A stretch of DNA of 64,000 nt from an uncultured Bacteroidales bacterium (GTDB lineage: Bacteria > Bacteroidota > Bacteroidia > Bacteroidales > UBA932), in contig CAKVAS010000013.1 of assembly GCA_934725015.1 (NCBI GenBank), positions 1 to 64,000 of the forward strand, given 5' to 3'. This document shows, one piece after another, positions 51,805 to 61,028 of the stretch. The notes below the pieces were generated by a model, which was not told where the DNA came from, did not search any database, and worked only from the letters and a program-made list of their open reading frames with translations. A program made the position numbers and the translations under genes. How positions within the stretch are numbered: the first letter of the stretch is position 1; each line of letters opens with the position of its first letter.

Positions 51805-53526
51805 ATGGCATCGTACAAGCTCATACCTTACGGGATTTCAGACTTCGCGCAGGTACGTGAGGAAAATCTCTACTATTCAGACAAGACTATGTTCCTTCCA
51901 AAGATGGAAGCGGCCGGACATTTTCTCTTCCTCATCAGACCGCGTCGCTTCGGGAAGAGCCTGTTCCTGTCGATGATGAGGTACTACTACGACATTCTGG
52001 AAAAGGATAATTTTGTCAACCTGTTTTCCGGGCTCTGGATTGAAAAGAATCCGACTCCGCTTATGGGAGAGTTCCAGGTGCTGTATCTGGACTTTTCGAG
52101 GGTCGGCGGGGACATCGAGACGCTGTCGCAGAGCTTCGATGTCTATTGCAGTGCCGTGGCGGAGGACTTCGCGAGAAGGTATGAGGCGTTCTATCCGCCG
52201 GAGTATCTGTCCGAGGTGCTCAAGCAGAAGACTTTCGTCGGCAAGCTGAACGTCATCGACCTCTACGCCAAGAGGATGAAGCGGAAGCTCTATCTCATCG
52301 TCGATGAATATGACAACTTCACGAATGTTGTGCTGAACGTCAAGGGCGAACAAGTCTATCATGCCATGACCCATGCCGAGGGGTTCTACAGGAGCGTGTT
52401 CAAGCAGTACAAGGGGATGTTCGACCGCATCCTCATGATGGGAGTCAGCCCCGTCACCATGGACGACGTGACGAGCGGCTACAACATCGCCACCTCGCTT
52501 ACCCTCGACCCCGAATTCAACATGATGCTCGGCTTCAGCGAGACCGAGGTCAGGGAGATGATTCGGTACTATCAGGGCGTCGGGGCGCTGAAGGCCGACG
52601 AGGACGCGCTGATTGACGAGATGAAGCCCTGGTATGACGGGTACTGCTTTTCTGTGGAAGCCCTTGACTCCGACCCGAAGATGTACAACACGGACATGGT
52701 CAGCTACTATCTCCGCCACTACATCAACAAAGGCTATGCGCCTAAGGAAATGCTCGACCGAAACACCGCCACCGACTACAACAAGCTTGACAAACTGATT
52801 CGCCTCGACAAGCTCGACGGAGACCGCAAGAGCGTGCTGCTGGAGGTGGCGCAGAACGGATTCACCCTCGGCGATGTGCAGCCGTCGTTCCCGGCGCACA
52901 GGCTGATTGAACCGGATATGTTCAAGAGCCTGCTCTACTACTACGGACTGCTCACCATCAGCGGAACACGCGGGGTGAACACAATCCTGAGCATACCGAA
53001 CAACAATGTGCGCAGGCAGTTCTACGAGTACCTTGTGATTGAATACAACAAGATTCTCCAGGTCAATATGTCAAAGCTGTCCGAGTCCTTCGACTCCGCG
53101 GCCCTCGACGGGGACTGGCGTCCGATGATGGAATACATCTGCCGGCAGTACCATGACACGACCTCTGTCCGCAGTCTCATCGAGGGCGAGAGGAACATCC
53201 AGGGCTTCATGACGGCCTATTTCAGCCTCAACCCCTACTACCTCACCAATCCGGAGGTGGAGCTCAGCCACGGCTACTGTGACTTCTTCCTCATGCCGGA
53301 CTTCCACCGCTGCGAGGCGACCGCACACGCCTACATCGTCGAGCTGAAGTACCTCAAGTCCGACGCGACGGAGGAGGCCGCGGCGAAGCAGTGGGACGAG
53401 GCAGTGGAACAGATACGTGGCTACGGCGAGGGAAAGGCTGTCAGGGCTCTCGCCGGAAAGGCCGCGCTGCATCTGATTGTAGTGCAGATCAAGGGATACA
53501 GCCTCTACCGAATGGATGAGGTGTAG
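51805..53526 (+). CDS. AAA-ATPase-like protein with C-terminal PD-(D/E)XK nuclease domain
   Basis: A 573-residue protein of the PF09820/PF08011 type, abundant and often multi-copy in Bacteroidota. It starts YKLIPYGISDFAQVREENLYYSDKTMFLPKME. The ATPase loop is FLIRPRRFGKSLFLSMM, a degenerate Walker A, and LYLIVDEYDNFTN is the Walker B. The C-terminal domain shows YCDFFLMPDFHRCEATAHAYIVELKYLKSDA, with the D...ExK nuclease core. Biological role is unknown; a selfish or defence-related function has been suggested for relatives. Its strong own promoter separates it from the sugar operon. Confidence 0.9.
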   Translation: MASYKLIPYGISDFAQVREENLYYSDKTMFLPKMEAAGHFLFLIRPRRFGKSLFLSMMRYYYDILEKDNFVNLFSGLWIEKNPTPLMGEFQVLYLDFSRVGGDIETLSQSFDVYCSAVAEDFARRYEAFYPPEYLSEVLKQKTFVGKLNVIDLYAKRMKRKLYLIVDEYDNFTNVVLNVKGEQVYHAMTHAEGFYRSVFKQYKGMFDRILMMGVSPVTMDDVTSGYNIATSLTLDPEFNMMLGFSETEVREMIRYYQGVGALKADEDALIDEMKPWYDGYCFSVEALDSDPKMYNTDMVSYYLRHYINKGYAPKEMLDRNTATDYNKLDKLIRLDKLDGDRKSVLLEVAQNGFTLGDVQPSFPAHRLIEPDMFKSLLYYYGLLTISGTRGVNTILSIPNNNVRRQFYEYLVIEYNKILQVNMSKLSESFDSAALDGDWRPMMEYICRQYHDTTSVRSLIEGERNIQGFMTAYFSLNPYYLTNPEVELSHGYCDFFLMPDFHRCEATAHAYIVELKYLKSDATEEAAAKQWDEAVEQIRGYGEGKAVRALAGKAALHLIVVQIKGYSLYRMDEV

Positions 53527-53608
53527 TCTTCGATGGACTTAGCGGACTGTCCAGAGACTGTTTCTGACATAGCCTCAGGCCACGCGGGCGCATTCAGGAC
53601 AATGTCGG

Positions 53609-54463
53609 TTACAAATCCTGAAGGCTTCGGCGGTAGTCGGACAGGGACATGGATGTCCGGCGGCGGAAGAAGCGGCCGAGGTAGGACTGGTCCGGGAAGC
53701 TGAGACGGTCGGCTATTTCCTGAAGAGACATCTCGGAAAAGGTCAGAAGAATCTTGATTTCCTGAACAGTCACATAGTCGATGAGTTCCTTCGGCGAGTC
53801 TCCGGAGACGGCATGGGTGATGCCCGCAAGGTAGCGAGGGGTGATGCAGAGGCGGTCAGCATACCAGGCGACGTCACGGCGATGCCGGCATTCAGTGTTC
53901 ACGAGGTTCATGAATCGTCCGTAGAGTTCCTCCCTGCGGATGTTCGGGCCGGATTTCCGCTCATCGGAATGACGCTGCACCTTGTCATAGACATCGAGGC
54001 TGAATCCGCGCAGGAGGTTCATCGCGATGAGGCTGCGGTAGCCGTTGTGGCGGTCGGACTGGATGTCGCTCAGAATGGTGAAGTAGGCCAGGGTCTTGTC
54101 CGCACTGCCGCTGTGGCGGTAAATCGGGTTTTCATAGACACGGTTGAAAAATATGGAGTCGAAGCGCATGAATGCCTGATTGGAAATCGCCCGTGAGAAA
54201 ATGAACATACGAACGACGAAATCAGGACTTGTGCGCCTGATGCAGAAGACGAGGTCACAGAGCAGGAAAGCCTCGCTTCCGGCAGAAATGTCATAATCTT
54301 TCATGTCTATGCTGAATACGGCGGTACCCTTCATGCAGAGAGCTATCATGGTGCAGTTCAAGCGGATGGGCTCCGATGTCAGTTCTTCAGATGTCAACTC
54401 GCGCACCCAAAAGCCGTCGCCGTCCGTCAGCGAGTCTTCGATATATTCCTTCAACTTCTTCAT
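53609..54463 (-). CDS. AraC-family transcriptional regulator
   Basis: A 284-residue regulator. The N-terminal 170 residues form a cupin-like sensor; the C-terminal 100 residues hold two helix-turn-helix motifs (VAWYADRLCITPRYLAGITHAVSGDSPKELIDYVTVQEIKILL and SLQEIADRLSFPDQSYLGRFFRRRTSMSLSDYRR). It is transcribed away from the RND efflux genes, and the 238-base intergenic region holds both promoters, so control of the pump is likely. Confidence 0.92.
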   Translation of the reverse strand: MKKLKEYIEDSLTDGDGFWVRELTSEELTSEPIRLNCTMIALCMKGTAVFSIDMKDYDISAGSEAFLLCDLVFCIRRTSPDFVVRMFIFSRAISNQAFMRFDSIFFNRVYENPIYRHSGSADKTLAYFTILSDIQSDRHNGYRSLIAMNLLRGFSLDVYDKVQRHSDERKSGPNIRREELYGRFMNLVNTECRHRRDVAWYADRLCITPRYLAGITHAVSGDSPKELIDYVTVQEIKILLTFSEMSLQEIADRLSFPDQSYLGRFFRRRTSMSLSDYRRSLQDL

Positions 54464-54488
54464 ATCCTCTTTTTCTCATATTTAGAAA

Positions 54489-54537
54489 CTTTCAAAAAAA
54501 ATAACCTGCATCATCTTTTTCATTCTTTTCGTTTCTT
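54489..54537 (-). repeat. Leader motif GATGATGCAGGTTATTTTTT, copy 2
   Basis: Minus-strand leader of the AraC gene; matches copy 1 at 39187-39236 over about 45 bases. Confidence 0.7.
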
Positions 54538-54545
54538 AGTGGGGA

Positions 54546-54578
54546 CAAAGTTAGAGTTTTTGTTCCGATTTTGAACAA
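54546..54578 (-). promoter_or_regulatory. AraC gene promoter
   Basis: Minus-strand TAACTTTG (54553-54546) with a TTG 22 bases upstream (54578-54576), slightly wider than the standard spacing. Confidence 0.55.
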
Positions 54579-54620
54579 TTCACACGAAATTTTGAAATTC
54601 GGGGACATCGTTTTTTGCAC

Positions 54621-54628
54621 TACCTTTG
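54621..54628 (+). promoter_or_regulatory. -7 element of the RND operon
   Basis: TACCTTTG followed by CA, about 74 bases before the adaptor ATG and divergent from the AraC promoter. No TTG at the usual distance. Confidence 0.5.
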
Positions 54629-54701
54629 CACCCGCTTTCTGAAATCCGGCGAAGATGCCGGCATCGGGTAAGAACTTGAAACAGCGTAAATTATAGATAA
54701 G

Positions 54702-55808
54702 ATGAAAAGTAGTAGTGTATTTATTGCGGCGGCGTTGGGCTGCCTTTTGTCAGTTGCAGGCTGCGGAAACGGAGGAACGGGCAACGGTGCGCAGGAAAAT
54801 GAGTTTCCGACCATGAAGGTGACGACGGCCGACGTCGTTCTCTCGGAGCATTATCCGGCGACGATTCAGGGGCGGCAGGACATCGAGATCCGTCCGCAGG
54901 TTTCAGGAACAATCTCAAAGGTAAATGTCAGGGAAGGTCAGAAGGTCCGCAAGGGACAGTCTCTCTTCATAATAGACCAGGTGCCGTTCAAGGCCGCTCT
55001 CCAGATGGCCCGGGCGAATGTGGAGTCCGCGAATGCGGGTGTCGCCACGGCGCAGCTCCTCTATGACAGCCGTCAGGAGCTATATAACAAAAAGGTCATT
55101 TCCGAATTTGACCTGCTCACGGCAAAGAACCAGCTGCTCACGGCAAAGGCGGGGCTCGCGCAGGCACAGGCCCAGCTCGTGAACGCGGAGAATGAGATGA
55201 AATACACCCAGGTCCTCAGCCCGGCCGACGGAGTGGTGGGCACGCTTCCGCTGAGGGAGGGCGCGCTCGTTTCCCCGAGCATCGCGGTTCCGCTCACGAC
55301 GGTGTCCGACAATTCGCAGATGTATGTATATTACTCTCTGTCAGAGACAAAGCTTCTCGAGCTCACGGCGCGGCACGGCAGCATGGACGAGGCTCTCGCC
55401 GGTCTTCCGGAAGTAAGCCTCGAACTCGCGGACGGCAGCATCTATCCGCAGACCGGAAAGATTGAGTCCATAAGCGGCGTCATCGACCCCAACACCGCGA
55501 GCGTTTCCGTGAGGGCTGTATTTCCCAACAAGGGCGGCATTCTCCACAGCGGGGCTTCCGGAAGGGTCGTGCTCGCCACGACGCTCAAGGACGCGGTCGT
55601 CATCCCGTGCAGTGTCACCTACGAGCTTCAGGACCTTGTCTGCGCATGGAAGGTCGAGGACGGCAAGGCTGTCATGGCGAAGCTTTCGGTGCGGCTCACC
55701 GACGACGGGAAGTCCTATGTCGTCAAGTCCGGGCTCAGCGAAGGTGATACAATTGTAAGTGAGGGTGTTGGCCTTATCCATGACGGCCAAACCGTACGGG
55801 CACAATAA
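54702..55808 (+). CDS. RND efflux periplasmic adaptor (AcrA/MexA type)
   Basis: A 368-residue membrane fusion protein with lipobox LLSVAGC. Lipoyl half-motifs surround the coiled hairpin: YPATIQGRQDIEIRPQVSGTISKVNVREGQKVRKGQSLFIID and MKYTQVLSPADGVVGTLPLREGALV. The hairpin spans about residues 95 to 150 (MARANVESANAGVATAQLLYDSRQELYNKKVISEFDLLTAKNQLLTAKAGLAQAQAQL). The C-terminal domain reads VIPCSVTYELQDLVCAW. It bridges the pump and the outer-membrane channel. Confidence 0.94.
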   Translation: MKSSSVFIAAALGCLLSVAGCGNGGTGNGAQENEFPTMKVTTADVVLSEHYPATIQGRQDIEIRPQVSGTISKVNVREGQKVRKGQSLFIIDQVPFKAALQMARANVESANAGVATAQLLYDSRQELYNKKVISEFDLLTAKNQLLTAKAGLAQAQAQLVNAENEMKYTQVLSPADGVVGTLPLREGALVSPSIAVPLTTVSDNSQMYVYYSLSETKLLELTARHGSMDEALAGLPEVSLELADGSIYPQTGKIESISGVIDPNTASVSVRAVFPNKGGILHSGASGRVVLATTLKDAVVIPCSVTYELQDLVCAWKVEDGKAVMAKLSVRLTDDGKSYVVKSGLSEGDTIVSEGVGLIHDGQTVRAQ

Positions 55809-55817
55809 TACGGGCAC

Positions 55818-55932
55818 AATAAAAAGCGGATTGCCGCGTTGGACTTCGATAATCCAAATCCTCACAACCGTGAGGTTGCTGCGGTTTGAATTTCTCGTCC
55901 GCCTTGCACTCCATCTTTTTATTGCGCCCTAA
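55818..55932 (+). repeat. Post-stop repeat element, copy B
   Basis: Complete copy of about 115 bases: AAAAAGCGGATTGCCGCGTT, then CCTCACAACCGTGAGGTTGC, then GTCCGCCTTGCACTCCATCT. The middle part can fold (CCTCACAACC against GGTTG). It begins ten bases after the adaptor stop in sense orientation. Confidence 0.85.
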
Positions 55933-55936
55933 TTCA

Positions 55937-55998
55937 AGTTGTTTAAACAACTGAAAAAAATATAGAATAAGTTGTTTAAACAGCTGAAAAAATATAGA
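55937..55998 (+). promoter_or_regulatory. Tandem palindromes before the RND pump gene
   Basis: AAGTTGTTTAAACAACTGAA at 55937 and AAGTTGTTTAAACAGCTGAA at 55970, each followed by AAAATATAGA. The palindrome GTTGTTTAAACAAC recurs at 33 bases, three helical turns, which suits two regulator dimers on one face of DNA. They stand 40 to 90 bases before the pump ATG. Confidence 0.65.
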
Positions 55999-56033
55999 GA
56001 AAAGAACACAATAGTTTTGAATAATATAACAAA

Positions 56034-59000
56034 ATGAATATCAAGACATTTATTGAGCGGCCGGTGCTTTCGTCGGTCATTTCAATCGTCATAGTCCTCG
56101 CGGGCCTCATAGCCGTGAAGACACTTCCCGTCGAGCAGTTCCCGGACATCGCGCCGCCTACCATCATGGTGATGACGTCCTACCCGGGAGCGAGCGCGGA
56201 GACTGTGCAGAAAGCAGTCATATCCCCGATCGAGGAGGCCATCAACGGCGTGGAGAACATGGACTATATGTCATCGACCGCGACCAACTCCGGAAGCGTC
56301 GAGATTATGGTCTATTTCCGTCAGGGAACCGACCCGGATATGGCGGCTGTGAACGTCCAGAACAGGATTTCACAGGCAACCGGCTCGCTTCCGGCGGAGG
56401 TAAACCAGATTGGAGTCACGACCGTGAAGCGGCAGAACAGCATGATTAAGGTCATCGACCTGCACGCCACGCCGGAGAGCGGCTATGACACGAAGTTTCT
56501 CGCCAACTACGCCGACCTCAACATCGAGCCTCAGCTCAAGCGAATAAAGGGAGTGGGAAGCGTCGTGCTCCTGTCCGACAAATACGCGATGCGAATATGG
56601 TTCAATCCGGCGGCGATGGCTCATTACCATCTGATTCCGAGCGACATAACGGGAGTGCTTGCGGAGCAGAACATCGAATCCGCCACCGGTTCCTTCGGTG
56701 AGAGCTCAGGTTCGTCGTTCGAGTACATAATGAAATATGCCGGAAGAAAGCAGACACCGGAAGAGTTCGGAGATCTTGTCATCAGCGCTCTTCCGAACGG
56801 GGAGGTCCTCAGGCTCAGGGACGTCGCGCACATAGAGCTCGGAATCGAGTCATACGGCTACAAATCCACCACCGACGGGCATCCGGGAGTGGAAATGATG
56901 GTGTTCCAGACAGCGGGCTCCAATGCGACGCAGGTCGTGAACGACATAGATGCGCTGATTGACGAGGCGCGTGAGACCATGCCCGAGGGACTTATGATTG
57001 ACTCCATGCTGAGCATCAACGACTTCCTCTACGCATCCATCAAGGAGGTCATCAAGTCGCTGATTCTCGCCATCCTGCTCGTCGTCCTCGTCGTCTATTT
57101 CTTCCTCCAGGACTTCCGGGCGACGCTCATCCCGACGGTCTCGATTTTCGTCTCGGTCATCGGAACCTTCGCGTTCATGGCTGTGGCCGGGTTCACGATA
57201 AACCTGCTGACCCTCTTCGCGCTCGTGCTCGCCATCGGTACGGTGGTGGATAACGCGATTGTCGTCGTGGAGGCGGTGCAGGCGAAGCTCGAAATGGGCT
57301 ACACATCGTCGATGCAGGCCACTCGGGACGCGATGGGCGGCATCACGGCGGCAATTCTCACCTCCACACTCGTCTTCATGGCGGTGTTCATCCCGGTCTC
57401 GATGATGGGCGGAACATCCGGAGTGTTCTACACCCAGTTCGGAATCACGATGGCCGTTGCGGTCGGCATCTCGGCGGTCAACGCCCTCACCCTCGCCCCG
57501 GCCCTCTGCGCCATATTGCTCAAGCCTTATGTCAATGAAAACGGAGAGGAGGTCGATTCGTTCTCAGCAAGGTTCAGGAAAAAGTTCACGACGGGCTTCG
57601 ACAAGGTTGTCGATAGATACAAGGAAGGAGTCAAGTTCTTCATCAAGCGCAGCTGGCTTGTGTGGACGATTGTCGCTGCCTGCGTGGCACTTCTCGTCTG
57701 GCTCATGTCAACGACGAAGACCGGTCTCGTACCGAACGAGGACATGGGCAACATTATGGTCGAGCTTCAGATGGCCCCGGGCACGTCGCTCCAAAGCACG
57801 AACGATGTCCTGATGAAGGCATACGACAGAATAAAGGATATTCCGGAAATCGAAATCACATCGACGGTTTCGGGATATGGGCTCATTTCAGGCTCAGGCT
57901 CGTCTTATGCGAGTCTTACGATAAAGCTGAAGGACTGGTCGGAGCGAAAGGGGAAGGAACACGACGTGAACGCTGTGATAGGCAAGATGATGGGGCGTCT
58001 GTCGGACATCAAGGAGGCTACGATTATCCCGATGGCTCCGCCTATGATCAACGGCTACGGAATGACCAACGGATTCGAGATGTTCCTTCAGGACAAGACC
58101 GGCGGTGACGTGAACACATTCTTCGGAATATCACAGGATTTCCTTTCGGAACTTCGCAAGAGGCCGGAAATCGCCGAGGCATACAGTTCGTTCAACCCGA
58201 ACTACCCGCAGTATCTCGTGGACGTCGAACCGGCGAAGTGCAAGATTGCCGGAGTCTCCCCCGCCACCGTGCTCTCGACAGTCGCAGGATATTACGGAGG
58301 CCAGTATGTCTCCAACATCAACCGCTTCTCGCGTGTCTATCGTGTGATGATTCAGGCCGACCCGAAATACAGGATGACCCCTCAGACCCTCGACGCGACC
58401 ATGGTGCGCGTGAACAGCGGCGAGATGGCGCCCCTGAGCCAGTTCGTGAAGATTACCAAGGTCTATGGGCCGCAGACGCTCACGAGGTTCAATATGTACA
58501 ACGCCATCGCGGTGAACGGCTCGGCTGCTGACGGGTATTCTTCGGGGGACGCGATTCGCGCCGTGAAGGAGGTCGCCTCGCAGACGCTTCCGAGAAACTA
58601 CGGCTACGAGTTCTCCGGACTTGCCCGCGAGGAGGAGCGCAGCTCAAGCAACTCGCTCTATGTCTATCTCATCTGCATCGTGCTCATCTACCTGATTCTC
58701 TGCGCGTTCTACGAAAGTTTCCTCATCCCGCTCGCCGTCATAGTCTCGGTACCTTGCGGTATCATGGGAAGCTTCCTCTTCGCCAAGCTGTTCGGCCTTG
58801 AGAACAACATCTACCTCCAGACGGGAGTCATCATGCTCATCGGCCTGCTCGCCAAGACCGCCATCCTCATCACCGAGTACGCATCCTCAAGGCGCAAGGC
58901 CGGAATGAGCGTGAAGCAGGCCGCCGTCGGAGCCGCGAAGGTCCGTCTCCGCCCTATCCTGATGACCGCCCTGACGATGGTCTTCGGAATGATTCCGATG

Positions 59001-59252
59001 ATGTTCGCGAGCGGCGTCGGCGCGAACGGCAACTCCGCTCTCGGAACGGGCGCGGTCGGAGGAATGCTCATGGGTACGCTGATTCTCCTCTTCCTCGTGC
59101 CGTCGCTTTTCGTGACCTTCGAGAATCTTGAGGAACGGTTCAAGCCCATAAAGTTCGAGAAATCAGAAGATTCGTCCATATCCGAGGAGATAGAGGGCGT
59201 CCGCGAGATGAAGCGTCTCAAGGGCGAGGCCGACAACACGGAGAGGCTTTAG
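56034..59252 (+). CDS. RND multidrug efflux pump (AcrB/MexB, HAE1 type)
   Basis: A 1072-residue inner-membrane proton antiporter. It starts MNIKTFIERPVLSSVISIVIVLAGLIAVKTLPVEQFPDIAPPTIMV. Family signatures are SYPGASAETVQKAVISPIEEAINGVENMDYMSST, GTVVDNAIVVVEAVQAKLE with the proton-relay Asp residues of helix 4, and near the end LRPILMTALTMVFGMIPMMFASGVGANGNSALGTGAVGGML. Two porter/docking loops and 12 helices are present at full family length. It exports hydrophobic compounds with the neighbouring adaptor and channel. Confidence 0.96.
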   Translation: MNIKTFIERPVLSSVISIVIVLAGLIAVKTLPVEQFPDIAPPTIMVMTSYPGASAETVQKAVISPIEEAINGVENMDYMSSTATNSGSVEIMVYFRQGTDPDMAAVNVQNRISQATGSLPAEVNQIGVTTVKRQNSMIKVIDLHATPESGYDTKFLANYADLNIEPQLKRIKGVGSVVLLSDKYAMRIWFNPAAMAHYHLIPSDITGVLAEQNIESATGSFGESSGSSFEYIMKYAGRKQTPEEFGDLVISALPNGEVLRLRDVAHIELGIESYGYKSTTDGHPGVEMMVFQTAGSNATQVVNDIDALIDEARETMPEGLMIDSMLSINDFLYASIKEVIKSLILAILLVVLVVYFFLQDFRATLIPTVSIFVSVIGTFAFMAVAGFTINLLTLFALVLAIGTVVDNAIVVVEAVQAKLEMGYTSSMQATRDAMGGITAAILTSTLVFMAVFIPVSMMGGTSGVFYTQFGITMAVAVGISAVNALTLAPALCAILLKPYVNENGEEVDSFSARFRKKFTTGFDKVVDRYKEGVKFFIKRSWLVWTIVAACVALLVWLMSTTKTGLVPNEDMGNIMVELQMAPGTSLQSTNDVLMKAYDRIKDIPEIEITSTVSGYGLISGSGSSYASLTIKLKDWSERKGKEHDVNAVIGKMMGRLSDIKEATIIPMAPPMINGYGMTNGFEMFLQDKTGGDVNTFFGISQDFLSELRKRPEIAEAYSSFNPNYPQYLVDVEPAKCKIAGVSPATVLSTVAGYYGGQYVSNINRFSRVYRVMIQADPKYRMTPQTLDATMVRVNSGEMAPLSQFVKITKVYGPQTLTRFNMYNAIAVNGSAADGYSSGDAIRAVKEVASQTLPRNYGYEFSGLAREEERSSSNSLYVYLICIVLIYLILCAFYESFLIPLAVIVSVPCGIMGSFLFAKLFGLENNIYLQTGVIMLIGLLAKTAILITEYASSRRKAGMSVKQAAVGAAKVRLRPILMTALTMVFGMIPMMFASGVGANGNSALGTGAVGGMLMGTLILLFLVPSLFVTFENLEERFKPIKFEKSEDSSISEEIEGVREMKRLKGEADNTERL

Positions 59253-59261
59253 GGCATTTTG

Positions 59262-59500
59262 TCATTTCAACCGGATCACCAAGTCACACCTTGTCATTTC
59301 GACCGGATTACCAAGTCACACTTTGTCATTTCGACCGGATTTCTCCTTGTCATTTCGACCGAGCGAAGCGAGTGGAGAAATCTTAAGTCCGGACCAATCA
59401 TTGACATAAGATCAAAGATGTCTCACTTCGTTCGACATGACAAGAATTGTTCGGCATGACAAGAATTGTTCGGCATGACAAAAACAATTTCGGCATGACA
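59262..59500 (+). repeat. Tandem array of TTGTCATTTCGACCGGAT units with inverted tail
   Basis: Four TGTCATTTCRACCG units (two linked by CACCAAGTCACA-like spacers) end in CGAGCGAAGCGAGTGGAGAAATCT. After about 35 bases an opposite-strand set follows (TTCGTTCGACATGACAAG, then GAATTGTTCGGCATGACAA repeated). The whole gap between pump and channel genes is made of these. Confidence 0.85.
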
Positions 59501-59527
59501 AGAAAAAGACAAAACAATAAGGAATAT

Positions 59528-60916
59528 ATGAAAAAAGCAATATTATATGTCGCCGCGCTGATGATGACCGTCAGCTGCGGAATATACAAGAAATACGAAC
59601 GTCCGGAAACCGTCACTGCCGACTCGGCGCTCTTCGGAGCCGTCGTCACCGACACCAGCTCCCTAGCCGACTTAGGCTGGCGCGAGCTCTTCACCGACCC
59701 GCTGCTGCAGGAGCTGATTCAGACGGCCCTCGACAACAACACGGACATGAAGAAGGCCCGGCTGAGCGTCGAGCAGGCCTACGAGGGACTCCGCATGGCC
59801 CGTCTCGCCTACATCCCAACAGTCGGCCTTGCCCCGCAGGGCTCTGTCGGAAACTTCAACAGCAGCTTCCTCGACGGCGGAGTCAACACCGGAGCGGCAT
59901 GGAACTGGACGGTTCCGTTCACCGCGAGCTGGGAGCTTGACATCTTCGGCAAGCTGACCAACCGCAAGCGTCAGGCGAAGGTGAACTACGACATGGCCGG
60001 CGACTACGCGCTCGCCGTCCGCACCGGTCTCATCGCCGGGGTCGCAACCCAGTACTACACCCTCCTGATGCTTGACGAGCAGCTCTCCTTCACCCGCGAG
60101 ACCGTGGAGAAATATGCAAGCAGCGTGGAAGTGCTCAAGGCCATGATGTCTGCCGGAATGGCGAATCAGGTGGCAGTCTCGCAGATGGAAGGGGCATGGT
60201 GCGCCGCATCCGCCTCCGCCGAAAGCCTCGCGCAGTCAATCACCGAGCTTGAGAACAGCCTCTGCGCCCTCCTCGTCCAGCCCCCGCACGCCATAGTGCG
60301 CGGCAAGTTCACCGACTCGAACTTTCCTTCCGAGCTCAAGACCGGAGTTCCGGCCCGGCTGCTCGAACGCCGCCCGGACATACGCTCCGCCGAGAACGCC
60401 CTCGCGTCGGCCTATTACGGAGTCAATGTCGCCAAGGCCTCGCTCCTCCCATCCATCAGCCTTTCCGGACAGGCCGGATGGACGAACAACCTCAGCGGCA
60501 CAATCATGAACCCGACAGGTCTCGTCCTCGGCGCCGCCGCATCTCTCTTCCAGCCGCTCTTTCAGGGAGGAGCCCTGCGCGGTCAGCTTCGCATCTCCAG
60601 GTCGCAGATGGAGCAGGCCCGCCTGACCCTCGTCCAGACCATCCTCGATGCCGGGGCCGAGGTCAACACCGCCCTTTCTCTCTACCAGACGGCTCTGAAC
60701 AAGGAGCAGTGGCGCGACCGCCAGATTGAGTCGCTGTCCTCGGCCCTGGAGAACACCGAGATGCTCATGCGCTACACTTCGACCACCTATCTGGAAGTGC
60801 TGACCGCACAGCAGTCGCTGCTCGGCGCCGAGACCGGCCGGGCGGCGGACAGGTTGGAGAAGGCGACGGCGGTAATTAATCTCTACCGCGCCCTCGGCGG
60901 AGGAGGGGATGAATAA
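59528..60916 (+). CDS. Outer-membrane efflux channel (TolC/OprM, NodT family)
   Basis: A 462-residue lipoprotein (MKKAILYVAALMMTVSCGIYKKYERP, lipobox MTVSC). Two OEP repeats give the coiled-coil barrel: LGWRELFTDPLLQELIQTALDNNTDMKKARLSVEQAYEGLRMARLAYIPTVGL and LERRPDIRSAENALASAYYGVNVAKASLLPSISLSGQAGW, a hallmark of NodT proteins. Start 59528 is set by the signal peptide; upstream frame is repeat DNA. Completes the tripartite pump. Confidence 0.93.
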   Translation: MKKAILYVAALMMTVSCGIYKKYERPETVTADSALFGAVVTDTSSLADLGWRELFTDPLLQELIQTALDNNTDMKKARLSVEQAYEGLRMARLAYIPTVGLAPQGSVGNFNSSFLDGGVNTGAAWNWTVPFTASWELDIFGKLTNRKRQAKVNYDMAGDYALAVRTGLIAGVATQYYTLLMLDEQLSFTRETVEKYASSVEVLKAMMSAGMANQVAVSQMEGAWCAASASAESLAQSITELENSLCALLVQPPHAIVRGKFTDSNFPSELKTGVPARLLERRPDIRSAENALASAYYGVNVAKASLLPSISLSGQAGWTNNLSGTIMNPTGLVLGAAASLFQPLFQGGALRGQLRISRSQMEQARLTLVQTILDAGAEVNTALSLYQTALNKEQWRDRQIESLSSALENTEMLMRYTSTTYLEVLTAQQSLLGAETGRAADRLEKATAVINLYRALGGGGDE

Positions 60917-60919
60917 ATG

Positions 60920-61025
60920 GCGGTCTGCCGCGTTGCAAAAGCCCTCGAAATCCTCACAACCGCCAAGGTTGCTCCGGTTTCGAGGGCTTTGTGCGCCTTG
61001 CATCCCATCCTTTTCCTCATCCCCC
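60920..61025 (+). repeat. Post-stop repeat element, copy C
   Basis: GCGGTCTGCCGCGTTG, then CCTCACAACCGCCAAGGTTG and GTGCGCCTTGCATCCCATCC. It starts a few bases after the channel gene stop, sense orientation. CCCTCGAAA and TTTCGAGGG flank the central stem and can pair. Confidence 0.85.
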
Positions 61026-61028
61026 TGC

